A DNA stretch of 32,129 nucleotides from Bacteroidaceae bacterium (lineage in GTDB: Bacteria > Bacteroidota > Bacteroidia > Bacteroidales > Bacteroidaceae). The position numbers and the translations under genes were made by a program. A model generated the notes under the pieces. That model was not told where the DNA came from and did no database searches. It saw only the letters and a program-made list of their open reading frames with translations. This document shows positions 1-8,344 of this stretch, in pieces; position 1 is the stretch's first letter; every line of letters starts with the position of its first letter. The stretch spans positions 1 through 32,129 of the forward strand of contig JAGAQY010000008.1 in the NCBI GenBank assembly GCA_017622495.1, given 5' to 3'.

Positions 1-14
1 AACTCAAAAAATTA

Positions 15-188
15 GGTGATAATATAGATGTTGTCCACATTCTTTAAATTCTCCTCCTGGGTTAGGAGGAGTACCCTCAAAGAGGGGGAGGTGGTACGAT
101 GCTTATAAATAATACCCCCTCCGCTTCGCTCGTCCCCCTAAATTAGGGGGACAATACCGAGTTTTTGGACAACTCCTATATTATTACC
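15..188. repeat. MITE-like palindromic element
   Basis: The ends 15-37 and 166-188 are inverted copies of each other, matching at about 20 of 23 positions (GGTnATAATATAG at one end, read on the opposite strand at the other). Inside are two more palindromes: CTCCTCCT/AGGAGGAG at 51-58 and 64-71, and a perfect 10-bp stem GTCCCCCTAA/TTAGGGGGAC at 132-141 and 143-152. No open frame is supported inside. This is the form of a non-autonomous miniature element or an intergenic repeat; target duplications were not identified. Confidence 0.6.
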
Positions 189-223
189 AAAACTTATAAA
201 CTCAAAACCTAAAAAATACCACC

Positions 224-877
224 ATGAAAGTAAAGAAATCAAAGCATGTGCAGAATTATCGCGATGGCTATACTCCCGTAGTACGTTGTTCACTGAGTCG
301 GCGTCATAAAGTATCGGGTCCCAATGGGGAGGAGTCGTGGTGCACGGGCGTGTCGGTAGCCTTCCCGCAGAAAGTTGACATTGAGCAGATGGCCATCAGC
401 GCCAACAATGCCACCACAGCCACCCCATCGGACGTGAAGCTCGTATGGGACGTGCTGCGCACGCAGATTATCGATGCCCTGAGCCACGGCTACCGCGTGC
501 AGCTCGACGGGCTTGGCTCGCTCGCCATGGAGCTGAGCAGTCACACCGGCTCTACACCTCCCACGGGCAAGGACGTAAAGATTAGCGGCATCCGTTTCCG
601 TGCCGACAAGCACCTGCTCGACCGCCTGGCCGATGTGAAGTTTCAGGTAGAGGGTAAGGTGCGCCAGCCTCTGTCGGCCCCCGAGCTGGCCGATGCGCTG
701 TACGAATACTTCGAGACGCACGATGACATCAGCATCCGCGAGTTTGCCCGCATCAGCCACTATGCCACCGGCACCTCGTACCAGAAGCTCAACGACTATG
801 TGGCACACGGCGAGATGGAGCGCGTGCCTCGCGTCAATGGCTGCTTCCGCCCTACGAAGGGGAACTTCGGGCGTTAG
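224..877 (+). CDS. HU-like DNA-binding protein with C-terminal extension
   Basis: A 217-residue HU/IHF-type nucleoid protein of the long Bacteroidetes class. Residues about 1-125 fit the HU fold: a variable N-terminus, a helical part around VWDVLRTQIIDALSHGY, then the turn VQLDGLGSLAMEL typical of HU. The C-terminal 70 residues (from about LSAPELADALYEYFE) look like a small helical, possibly winged-helix domain ending in GCFRPTKGNFGR. The same arrangement, ending in GCFGK, occurs in the protein at 17798-18445, so the two are paralogs. The cellular role is probably DNA binding or bending; the target is unknown. The ATG at 224 follows an A-rich leader, as is common in this phylum. It stands alone, with the MITE-like element upstream and the regulator promoter region downstream. 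Confidence 0.8.
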   Translation: MKVKKSKHVQNYRDGYTPVVRCSLSRRHKVSGPNGEESWCTGVSVAFPQKVDIEQMAISANNATTATPSDVKLVWDVLRTQIIDALSHGYRVQLDGLGSLAMELSSHTGSTPPTGKDVKISGIRFRADKHLLDRLADVKFQVEGKVRQPLSAPELADALYEYFETHDDISIREFARISHYATGTSYQKLNDYVAHGEMERVPRVNGCFRPTKGNFGR

Positions 878-922
878 GATTATAACCAATAAACATAAAA
901 AAACAGTAGCAAAACGAAGATT

Positions 923-945
923 TGCGTAATTTGACGCATTACGCA
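923..945. promoter_or_regulatory. Inverted repeat TGCGTAAT, candidate operator
   Basis: TGCGTAAT (923-930) and ATTACGCA (938-945) form a perfect 8-bp inverted repeat with a 7-nt spacer. It lies about 65-90 bp upstream of the promoter of the regulator at 1076 and shares its TTTGCG core with the direct repeats at 974-1020. There is no T-tract after it, so an operator is more likely than a terminator. Confidence 0.4.
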
Positions 946-973
946 CTGATTTACAGAATAGTTACAAGTGCAA

Positions 974-1020
974 CTTTTGCGTAAACTTTTGCGTAAATGT
1001 TGCGCCACTTTTGCGATTTG
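974..1020 (+). promoter_or_regulatory. CTTTTGCG direct repeats upstream of first regulator
   Basis: CTTTTGCGTAAA occurs twice in tandem (974-985 and 986-997), followed by a weaker TGTTGCG copy and CTTTTGCGATTTG at 1008-1020, which overlaps the promoter -33 box. The TTTTGCG core is also in the blocks upstream of the genes at 2358 and 6517. Inference: binding sites for the HTH proteins encoded here, including autoregulation. Confidence 0.45.
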
Positions 1021-1040
1021 CCGAAAAACGACTATCTTTG
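1010..1040 (+). promoter_or_regulatory. Bacteroidetes-type promoter for first regulator
   Basis: TTTG (1010-1013), 19 nt, TATCTTTG (1033-1040) matches the Bacteroidetes sigma-ABfr consensus exactly. The leader to the ATG at 1076 is about 30 nt and contains CACAAAGGTATC, shared with the second regulator. Confidence 0.75.
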
Positions 1041-1075
1041 CTATCCGAAACTGCGTTGCGCTCACAAAGGTATCT

Positions 1076-2110
1076 ATGAATAGACTCCTCATCATACTCT
1101 CCACGTTGCTGGCACTGCTCTCCTCTTGCTCGGAGAAGCAGCAGGGCGAGGCTGTGCAGTCAAGTGAGGGGTTTGACATTACGGGGGTGTGGGAACTTAT
1201 TGACAGAGTATCGCCGATTGGAGCCCCCTATATGTACGGAGGTAATTCTACTGGTTATAAGATGTATGACACTGATAGCACTTTTTACAATTTTAGTTTG
1301 ACCCAATTGGATGGGCGCATGTTCGTGGTACCTCATTCTATTGGATGCTATATTATAGATATAGATGTCGATACCTCTTATGTGGAAGGTGGGCGCGAGA
1401 TGCCACTCAGCATTATTGATGATAGCACCATTGTCACTATATGGAAGGGGAAATTCACTGAGACTTGGCGTCGTGTCTCAAATATCCATACAAGTCGCAA
1501 AGAAGAATTCCGAACAATCTGCCGCATAGCGCAACAAGAAAAAGTGGCGCATAAGCCTTTCGAACTAGAGATATCTGCTAAAGAGCGCGAATTGAAACAT
1601 ATTTTTAGCAAGTATTATGGCATAGTTATTATGTTTGGATTCATCGTGGTGTTTGCCGTTGTTTATGCTATAGTTGTCACTCGTCGCAAACGACATATAG
1701 AACAAAAGCTTGCAGCCATCAAGGAGGAACTTCAAGAACGTTCTACGCTGGTCATCGATGCTATCAAGCAAGAAGAAACTGATTTTTTCCAGTCGGACTA
1801 CTACCAGGCACTGCGTCCTCGCCTTGCCGCTGGCGAGAACATGACCGATGAGGATTGGCGCGAGATGGAGCAACAGATCAATAGTGTATACACAGGTTTC
1901 TCACGCAAACTGCGCTCGCTCTACGACTTCTCCGATGTGGAGTTCCAGGTATGCCTGCTCATCAAGCTCGGCGTTTCGAACAATGATATTGCCGCCGTCA
2001 TCAATCGTGCCCCGAACAGCGTATCGAGCATCCGTGGGCGCTTGCACAAGAAGGTGCTTGGCCCCGATGGCGGTGCCAAGGAGTGGGACGATTTTGTACT
2101 CTCGCTCTGA
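1076..2110 (+). CDS. Membrane-anchored LuxR-type regulator, copy 1
   Basis: A 344-residue one-component sensor-regulator. The N-terminus is a lipoprotein-type signal with Cys18 (LLALLSSC). Residues about 30-135 form a periplasmic domain that starts DITGVW and has a later TETWRRV strand, which suggests but does not prove a lipocalin-like fold. Residues 181-201 are a single membrane helix followed by RRKRH, then a coiled-coil stretch to about 240. Residues 285-330 are a LuxR/GerE-type HTH (VEFQVCLLIKLGVSNNDIAA, then NSVSSIRGRLHKK). The start at 1076 is preferred over an upstream in-frame ATG at 968, which lies before the promoter and is absent from the paralog. It is a near-copy of the protein at 5285-6313: the ends are almost identical and the middle diverged. 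Ligand and target are unknown. Confidence 0.8.
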   Translation: MNRLLIILSTLLALLSSCSEKQQGEAVQSSEGFDITGVWELIDRVSPIGAPYMYGGNSTGYKMYDTDSTFYNFSLTQLDGRMFVVPHSIGCYIIDIDVDTSYVEGGREMPLSIIDDSTIVTIWKGKFTETWRRVSNIHTSRKEEFRTICRIAQQEKVAHKPFELEISAKERELKHIFSKYYGIVIMFGFIVVFAVVYAIVVTRRKRHIEQKLAAIKEELQERSTLVIDAIKQEETDFFQSDYYQALRPRLAAGENMTDEDWREMEQQINSVYTGFSRKLRSLYDFSDVEFQVCLLIKLGVSNNDIAAVINRAPNSVSSIRGRLHKKVLGPDGGAKEWDDFVLSL

Positions 2111-2220
2111 TGGAAGTTGATGCGCGATAGGATTTAGAGAACTACAGACTAACTACGCAGGAATCTCGACTGCACTCGCCAACCATTTATTACCATTCTT
2201 ATTTACAGCGCTTTTTTGAC

Positions 2221-2322
2221 TTTGCGAGCTTTTTGCGAGGTCGTTTCAGACCTCTAAAGTCAGTTGCGAGGCTTTTGCGAAGCGTGTTTTTGCCGTGATT
2301 TTTGAACGAAGTTGTAGCTTTG
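2221..2322 (+). promoter_or_regulatory. TTGCGAG repeat block and promoter of outer-membrane gene
   Basis: TTGCGAGCTTTTTGCGAGGTC (2222-2242) is followed by TTGCGAGGCTTTTGCGAAGC (2264-2283). The block recurs upstream of the gene at 6517 with the same order and nearly the same spacing. GAGGTC (2237-2242) and GACCTC (2249-2254) form an inverted repeat specific to this copy. A -7 box TAGCTTTG is at 2315-2322; a TTTG upstream of it gives a rather long spacer of about 22 nt, which would fit an activator-dependent promoter. Confidence 0.5.
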
Positions 2323-2357
2323 CGACAACAAAGTTCAAGAAATAGACAATAGCAAAA

Positions 2358-5129
2358 ATGAAAAGAAAGGTTTTATTCACAAGTTTATGTCTTTGGTCTT
2401 TACTTGGCATATATGTGCCGGCCAACGCACAAGACAATTCGGATGCCTTCATATGGGGCTCGGTAGAGGATGCCTTCCTGCAAGTACCCCTACTCGGCGT
2501 TCACGTGCGACTGCTTAATGCTGCCGACAGTACGGTGGTGATGGATACAGTGAAGGTCAAAAAAATGACCGACAAGAATGGACGGCTGACCGAGGCACAA
2601 ATGTTCTTCAAGGTCAAGAGTGGGAAGTATCTCTTTCACGGCAGACTAGAAGGATATGACGATGGTTGGCTTTTATTCGAAGCACAAGGAGGCAATGGAG
2701 CGAATAAGCTCTCTCCGCTACAATTGCGCAAGATGAGTACTATCAACCTTGACGATGTGGCAGTGACAGCTACTAAGGTAAAGATGTTCTATAAGGGTGA
2801 TACCATCGTGTATAATGCCGATGCATTCAATCTGCCCGAAGGCTCCATGCTGGACGAACTGATTCAGCAACTCCCCGGTGTGACGATGAATAAGGCCGGT
2901 GAGATATTTGTCAATGGCCGCAAGGTGGATGAGCTGCTGCTTGGCGAGCGAAGTTTCTTCCGAGGCAACAGCAAGGTACTCTTGAAGAACCTTCCCTATT
3001 ATACTGTCAAGACCATCAAGGTGTATGAGCAGCAAAGCGACCTCAATCGTGCGTTGGGCTACGATGCAGAACAACGAAAATATGTGATGGACGTGAATCT
3101 GAAGGCCGAGTATAACAGAGGTGTTATCTCCAATGTGGAACTGGCTGGTGGCACTGAAGGCCGCTATCTGGGTCGTGCTTTCCTGCTTGTTTTTAACGAC
3201 CCCTACCGCTTCACGCTTTTGGGTAATGCCAACAATGTGAACGAATCGCGGCAGATTGGGCAAAGCGGTCATTGGACACCAGCCAGTATGCCACGTTCTT
3301 TGCTTACAACACGCAGTGTGGCAGGCGAGATGGATTACCAGTCGGGCGACAAGAACAAGAAGAACAATCTGCTCTTTGAATACACCTCGACGGAAGACGT
3401 GTGTGAGATGCAGCAATACAGTGAACTGTTTTTGGAGGGAAGCACACCGTCTGCCCACAAAGAGTCCACATCGCTTGCCAAGGCCAACCAACTGAGCGTA
3501 AAGGAACAGTTCACCCTCGTCAAACCCTATTACCTGAAACTTAACGGAGAGTTCGGCCACAAAAGCTACTCGGGCAATGCCTCTGCGCTGAGTGAGCAGT
3601 TTAACGACACGTTACTCACCCGTATGAGTGAAAACGGATTCAATGAGGGACGCTCGTGGAATGCCCGACTGGAAGGATCAGCGGTTTTCAAGCTGAGTAC
3701 AAGCTTCTCCGTCGAGCATAAAGATGAACGTATGCAAGGGGCTAGAAGATACATTTACGAGAAACCTTTTGCAAATGCAAGATACAATGTGGATGACGTG
3801 CACCACCGAAAGACATCAGGTAATATTCATGCCAGTGAATACTTCAACTGCAAATCCTTTTGGTTGAATATCTTTGAAACTATCTCTTTCAGCAACGAGT
3901 ATACGCACGATTATCTGTATCATCCCGATACCCTGCTATTACCGTCACAACTTGATGCGCTGCAAGCCATTACCGACCGTAACAACTCGTATGACAGCCG
4001 TTACCGCAAGCTCAACAGTGAAACTTGGTTCCACTTCCGTTCACTGCCAAAGACGTTGAAAGACAGGCCAAATTCCCCGTATCATCCGCTAACCTTCAAT
4101 GTTACGGTAAACGCCATGCGCCAATGGCAGGATTACAAGCGCGGTCCGATTGATACATTGGCTCGAAGTACCGAGTTCCCATACGCAGTAGCCTTTGCCT
4201 ATAAATATTTCCCCAACAATGAGTATAAAAGGGAACTGAACTTTCACGTAGGGCACGAGCAGAAAGAGCTTCCGCTCCTTGACCGCATATCCTACCGCGA
4301 CGATGCCACTCCGCAGATTGTCAAACTCGGCAATCCCGACCTGAGAAGTAGCAGATATACGGATGCCTCATTCAGATTTTATAGTCGTGGCAATGGTACC
4401 CATAAGCTGAACCACACATTCAAGAGTCATTTCTTCTACTACCACCGCAGCATAGCACAGTCGGTAGCCTATAACCCTGCAAACGGAGTCTATACCTACA
4501 AACCCGTGAACGTGAAAGGCAACTATAACGTCAGCACAGCATACGATATATCCTGTTTCTTGGACGAGAAGCGCTATTGGACCTGGCAGATGAATGCCAA
4601 TGCCGGCTACATCCACTCCATTGACCACACGATGTTTGAGGGAGAAACAGACAGTCACGAGAACATTGTAAATACACTTACACTGAGTGACAACACCTAC
4701 ATACAATACCAGAAGGGCGACCTCAACGTACGCGCTACGGGCGACATCGCTTGGCGTCACAGCGAGGGACGTATGCGCGACTTCACCACCCTCAATGCCT
4801 TGGACTTCCGATATGGACTTGCAGCACGCTATACTCTGCCACGTATCAAGACTACGCTCTCTGCCGATGGCACTATGTATAGCCGCCGAGGCTATGGCAA
4901 CGCTCTTCTTAACACGGACGACTTTGTAGTGAACGCATCGGTCAGTCAACCTTTGCTGAAAGGCAAACTCATCGCCCGCCTCGAAGCCTTCGACCTGCTG
5001 CACAATCTCTCAGCCACGCAGTATGAGGTCAATGCCCAAGGCCGTACCGAGACGTGGTACCGCTCATTACCCCACTACGTGATGCTTCACCTCGTGTATA
5101 ATTGGAACTGGAACCCGAAGAAGAAATAA
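2358..5129 (+). CDS. Outer-membrane beta-barrel (TonB-receptor-like) protein
   Basis: A 923-residue exported protein. Residues 1-25 are a Sec signal peptide (cleavage near ANA-QDN). Residues about 30-115 resemble the carboxypeptidase-regulatory-like or Ig-like N-terminal domain of Bacteroidetes outer-membrane proteins. Residues about 130-235 are plug-like (LDELIQQLPGVTMNKAGEIF, then FVNGRKVDELLLGERSFF). The remaining 690 residues alternate short strands rich in aromatic residues, as in a large C-terminal barrel (outer membrane beta-barrel protein 3-like). No SusD partner follows, so a classical SusC/D polysaccharide system is unlikely. It lies between two near-identical regulators, 247 bp after the first, with its own repeat block and promoter. 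Substrate unknown; it could import or export a small ligand, or act in envelope maintenance. Confidence 0.8.
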   Translation: MKRKVLFTSLCLWSLLGIYVPANAQDNSDAFIWGSVEDAFLQVPLLGVHVRLLNAADSTVVMDTVKVKKMTDKNGRLTEAQMFFKVKSGKYLFHGRLEGYDDGWLLFEAQGGNGANKLSPLQLRKMSTINLDDVAVTATKVKMFYKGDTIVYNADAFNLPEGSMLDELIQQLPGVTMNKAGEIFVNGRKVDELLLGERSFFRGNSKVLLKNLPYYTVKTIKVYEQQSDLNRALGYDAEQRKYVMDVNLKAEYNRGVISNVELAGGTEGRYLGRAFLLVFNDPYRFTLLGNANNVNESRQIGQSGHWTPASMPRSLLTTRSVAGEMDYQSGDKNKKNNLLFEYTSTEDVCEMQQYSELFLEGSTPSAHKESTSLAKANQLSVKEQFTLVKPYYLKLNGEFGHKSYSGNASALSEQFNDTLLTRMSENGFNEGRSWNARLEGSAVFKLSTSFSVEHKDERMQGARRYIYEKPFANARYNVDDVHHRKTSGNIHASEYFNCKSFWLNIFETISFSNEYTHDYLYHPDTLLLPSQLDALQAITDRNNSYDSRYRKLNSETWFHFRSLPKTLKDRPNSPYHPLTFNVTVNAMRQWQDYKRGPIDTLARSTEFPYAVAFAYKYFPNNEYKRELNFHVGHEQKELPLLDRISYRDDATPQIVKLGNPDLRSSRYTDASFRFYSRGNGTHKLNHTFKSHFFYYHRSIAQSVAYNPANGVYTYKPVNVKGNYNVSTAYDISCFLDEKRYWTWQMNANAGYIHSIDHTMFEGETDSHENIVNTLTLSDNTYIQYQKGDLNVRATGDIAWRHSEGRMRDFTTLNALDFRYGLAARYTLPRIKTTLSADGTMYSRRGYGNALLNTDDFVVNASVSQPLLKGKLIARLEAFDLLHNLSATQYEVNAQGRTETWYRSLPHYVMLHLVYNWNWNPKKK

Positions 5130-5203
5130 CAAAGCTGTAACAGAGTCGTCCGGATCATGCAGAGAATCTTCCCAAACGATGCTTTGCACCCATCTCCCCC
5201 CAT

Positions 5204-5234
5204 TTTGTTTATTGCAGAAAAACGACTACCTTTG
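5204..5234 (+). promoter_or_regulatory. Promoter for second regulator
   Basis: TTTG (5204-5207), 19 nt, TACCTTTG (5227-5234). The stretch GAAAAACGACTA just before and within the -7 box, and CACAAAGGTAT before the ATG, are the same as at the first regulator, so the duplication included the core promoter. The TTTTGCG repeats seen upstream of copy 1 are not present here, which suggests different control of the two copies. Confidence 0.75.
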
Positions 5235-5284
5235 CAAATCTCTTCTGAGAAACCCACAAACTAAAATAACTCACAAAGGTATCC

Positions 5285-6313
5285 ATGAATAGACTCTTCA
5301 TCATACTCTCCACGTTGCTGGCACTGCTCTCCTCTTGCTCGGAGAAGCGGCAGGGCGAGGCTGTGCAGTCAAGTGAGGGGTTTGACATTACGGGGGTGTG
5401 GAAACTTATTGACAAGCACTATCCCGAAGGGTACTCCTATGCCTATTCTTTGGAAAGTTGGGCACAGGCTATGATGTTTGACTCTGACGGTACTTTCTTT
5501 CATTTTAACATACACGAAGTAGGCGGTGAGGTTTTTGTAACGCCGTACACTGAAGGCCGCTATTCTCTTACTCCCACGACAATCTATATAGCGAATCACC
5601 GCGCACTGCCTTTCCGCGTAATCAACGACACCACGATGACCACCGTATGGAACTACTGTACCGAGACTTGGCGAAAGGTTACCGATATGACGGAGGCGCG
5701 TAAGGAGGAGATTCGCAATATCATCCATAATGCCCGCCGAACCGAGGAGGGGTATGTCGTAAACGATTGGATACACTCTACCAGCCAACGCCAACTGGAA
5801 AGCACCATCGACAAGTATCGCAATGTGATTACGGTATTAGGTATCGTTGTGGCATTCATTATACTATATGCCATTGAGGTCACTCGCCGCAAGCGACGCG
5901 CGGAGCAGAACCTTGCAGCCATCAAGGAGGAACTGAGCATGCGGCCTGCGTTGGTAACCGATGCCATCAGGCAGGTGGAAAACATCTTCTTCCAGTCGGA
6001 CTATTACCAAGCACTACGCCCACGCCTTGCCGCTGGCGAGAACATAACCGATGAGGATTGGCGCGAGATGGAGCAACAGATCAATAGTGTATACACAGGT
6101 TTCTCACGCAAACTGCGCTCGCTCTACGACTTCTCCGATGTGGAATTCCAGGTGTGCCTGCTCATCAAGCTCGGCGTTTCGAACAATGATATTGCTGCCA
6201 TCATCAATCGTGCACCGAACAGCGTATCGAGCATCCGTGGGCGCTTGCACAAGAAGGTGCTTGGCCCCGATGGCGGTGCCAAGGAGTGGGACGATTTTGT
6301 GCTCTCGCTCTGA
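5285..6313 (+). CDS. Membrane-anchored LuxR-type regulator, copy 2
   Basis: A 342-residue paralog of the protein at 1076-2110 with the same plan: signal with lipobox Cys18, periplasmic domain starting DITGVW at about residue 34, membrane helix at about 180-199, RRKRR anchor, coiled coil, and LuxR-type HTH at about 283-328. The first 43 residues differ from copy 1 at only three or four sites, and the last 108 (from FFQSDYYQALRP) at about two, while residues about 44-180 are clearly different in sequence. DNA identity follows the same pattern. Known of such architectures: the periplasmic part senses a ligand or envelope state and the HTH acts on DNA while still membrane-bound. Inference: the two proteins read different signals and bind the same operators, perhaps as heterodimers. 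Confidence 0.8.
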   Translation: MNRLFIILSTLLALLSSCSEKRQGEAVQSSEGFDITGVWKLIDKHYPEGYSYAYSLESWAQAMMFDSDGTFFHFNIHEVGGEVFVTPYTEGRYSLTPTTIYIANHRALPFRVINDTTMTTVWNYCTETWRKVTDMTEARKEEIRNIIHNARRTEEGYVVNDWIHSTSQRQLESTIDKYRNVITVLGIVVAFIILYAIEVTRRKRRAEQNLAAIKEELSMRPALVTDAIRQVENIFFQSDYYQALRPRLAAGENITDEDWREMEQQINSVYTGFSRKLRSLYDFSDVEFQVCLLIKLGVSNNDIAAIINRAPNSVSSIRGRLHKKVLGPDGGAKEWDDFVLSL

Positions 6314-6393
6314 TGGGAATTGATGCGCTACCTGGATTTACTCTTTCGGTCCGACAACTATTACTTCCCTAATTATTAACGCCTTATAATCTG

Positions 6394-6456
6394 TTGCGAG
6401 CTTTTTGCGAGGTCTGTTCGCATGTACGAAACTACTTGCAAGGTTTTTGCGAAGTG
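6394..6456 (+). promoter_or_regulatory. TTGCGAG repeat block upstream of thioredoxin-fold gene
   Basis: TTGCGAGCTTTTTGCGAGGTC (6394-6414) and TTGCAAGGTTTTTGCGAAGT (6436-6455) repeat the block at 2222-2283, with the same 42-bp start-to-start distance between half-blocks. The intervening sequence is not conserved. A weak -7 candidate (TAATTTAG) lies near 6485-6492. The conserved element with unrelated flanks points to a shared operator for the two transcription units. Confidence 0.5.
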
Positions 6457-6516
6457 TGTTTCATAACTCTTTTAGGATTATACTATAATTTAGCAGCAAC
6501 AAAAACCCCACAGAGT

Positions 6517-8304
6517 ATGAACAAGAGAGTCTTTATGAAGATCGCCCCTATCGTGGCGATAGTAACAATGAGTAGCTGCACCAAAGAAAGAGTAATTGAG
6601 AATCCCGTTTTCGAGCGAGGCAGCACAACGTTTATTACGCGTACGGTTGAACTGGAAGATGAAGCAACTGTATTAGGTATATACAAAAAGTCTTGGAACG
6701 GTTGGAGCCTGTCTGAGAAGACCCACTTGGAAGCCGGCGGCAAACAATATGCGCTTGTCGATGCTACAGTCTTCACCCGAAAGGATGGGAAAGTAGTGAG
6801 CACTGAGTCCATAGAATATGGCAAGATGTATACACGGGAGCAAGACTCGTTGCGACTCGTCTTCGAACCTCTCCCCAAGCGATGCAAGCGTTTTGATTTC
6901 ATAGAAGAGGAAAAGTCTGACTTCAATCACTACGGCGTAAGGCTTGACAATAAGCTGTACCCCTTCGTGCTGAAAGAATCGGATTACCCCTCATATCCTC
7001 AAACCGAGCCATTGCAACCGATAAAGCTCTGCTACGGCACAGCGACAACTACATTGAACCTATATAAGCTGGATGGCACAGTAAATGAAATGGCCATGTT
7101 CGGATTGAACAATTATTTCAGCAATGAACGTTACCTCAACTTCCACGACCACAGCTACACGATAGAGGCCAGCAGCGTTTATAGCATGGGTGTCTTAGGT
7201 GTTCCACTCCCAGTCGAACCCATAGGACACAACCAGTTCGTCATGATGATGGTGCCTGGTTTCCACAGCACTATGGATATAGACGAGACCGCCGCACTGA
7301 CCAAAAGCATCAATCCCAGGGGAAAGGATATTCCACTCGACAAATGCTTCAAGTTCAGCGGCCCTATAGGCGACTTGCAAGAAGTAAGAGTACATGAGCG
7401 CTGGATTGGCAACAATTTCCGTAAGATTGCCGATGCCGACACCCTGTGGCACATCACCCAGAAGAAGATTGCAGACATAGAAAACAACAAGGCGTATAGC
7501 CGTCGCCAAAAGGATTTTGGCCGATTGTTGGTCGAGCAGTTTTATGTAAACAACTACATCAGATTGGCCGGAAAAGACAAATCTGCATTGGTAGACGAGC
7601 ACGCCACTGAACTCCGCTTCCTGAAAGACGGATGCACATTCTATCTCATCAGCGGCGATGGCTATCTCCCCTATGCCTATGCCAACGACATCACAGGCGA
7701 GGTCACCGAATGGATGGAAGGCTATCATAAAGCAAGAAGACTAAGCAAGCGTATGTTGCAGATGGAGGTAATGCCCGAAGAGGCGTTCGACACCATCCCC
7801 GAGCTGTTCCACCCCGAGCTGAAGACCCTGAATGACTCGGCCAGAGTTGCCGTAATGCGATTGGAAGCGCAGAGCAAGGAGAGCAAGATAATGGACACAC
7901 CGTCGTGCCCGGACGAGGAGTTTGTCAAGCACGTAGTAAGCCAACATCGCGACAAGGTCATCTTCTTCGACTTCTGGGCCACATGGTGTGCCCCCTGCAA
8001 GAAAGGCATCAGCGAGATGGAGTCCGAGAAGAAAATCTATGAAGACAAGCCCGTTGTGTTTGTCTATGTAACCAACGAAAGCAGCCCATCGGCCACATGG
8101 GTACGCGAGACAGAATCGATGCCCGGCATTCACTACCGCCTGCCCGATACGATGTGGCGCGAGATAAAGGAACTCGGCGGAGGCGGTATCCCTCATTACC
8201 TGATCTTCGACCGCAAAGGGAACAAAGTATTGGACAATACCGGATATAGCACAGGGCTATACAAAGAATTCTTTGAGGAGATAGACAAACTGCTGAAAAT
8301 CTAA
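6517..8304 (+). CDS. TlpA-like thioredoxin-fold lipoprotein with long N-terminal region
   Basis: A 595-residue lipoprotein. The start at 6517 gives a signal ending in the lipobox TMSSC; the upstream in-frame TTG near 6394 lies in the operator block and is not used. An internal ATG at 6535 would also leave an intact signal. Residues about 25-440 are a large region of a type I associate with Bacteroides TlpA-family proteins (start ERVIENPVFE), without a recognised enzyme motif. Residues about 455-595 are a thioredoxin-like domain with the active site WCAPC (Cys491, Cys494) and a cis-proline-like GGIPHYLIFD. The expected role is periplasmic thiol-disulfide exchange on an envelope partner. The next gene starts 40 bp downstream, so the TPR protein is probably co-transcribed. 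Confidence 0.8.
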   Translation: MNKRVFMKIAPIVAIVTMSSCTKERVIENPVFERGSTTFITRTVELEDEATVLGIYKKSWNGWSLSEKTHLEAGGKQYALVDATVFTRKDGKVVSTESIEYGKMYTREQDSLRLVFEPLPKRCKRFDFIEEEKSDFNHYGVRLDNKLYPFVLKESDYPSYPQTEPLQPIKLCYGTATTTLNLYKLDGTVNEMAMFGLNNYFSNERYLNFHDHSYTIEASSVYSMGVLGVPLPVEPIGHNQFVMMMVPGFHSTMDIDETAALTKSINPRGKDIPLDKCFKFSGPIGDLQEVRVHERWIGNNFRKIADADTLWHITQKKIADIENNKAYSRRQKDFGRLLVEQFYVNNYIRLAGKDKSALVDEHATELRFLKDGCTFYLISGDGYLPYAYANDITGEVTEWMEGYHKARRLSKRMLQMEVMPEEAFDTIPELFHPELKTLNDSARVAVMRLEAQSKESKIMDTPSCPDEEFVKHVVSQHRDKVIFFDFWATWCAPCKKGISEMESEKKIYEDKPVVFVYVTNESSPSATWVRETESMPGIHYRLPDTMWREIKELGGGGIPHYLIFDRKGNKVLDNTGYSTGLYKEFFEEIDKLLKI

Positions 8305-8344
8305 TCGTCTTTTAATACATACAAAGTCCTAAACAAAACAAAAA

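Noticed and set aside
290..946. Minus-strand open frame of 218 codons
   Set aside because: It is antisense to the HU-like gene and shows only the skewed composition of a shadow frame.
968..1075. N-terminal extension of the first regulator
   Set aside because: It would place the start before the consensus promoter, run through the repeats, and bury the lipoprotein signal that the paralog has at its start.
2358..5129. SusC of a polysaccharide utilisation locus
   Set aside because: No SusD gene, glycoside hydrolase or hybrid sensor kinase is nearby; only plug and barrel similarity is seen.
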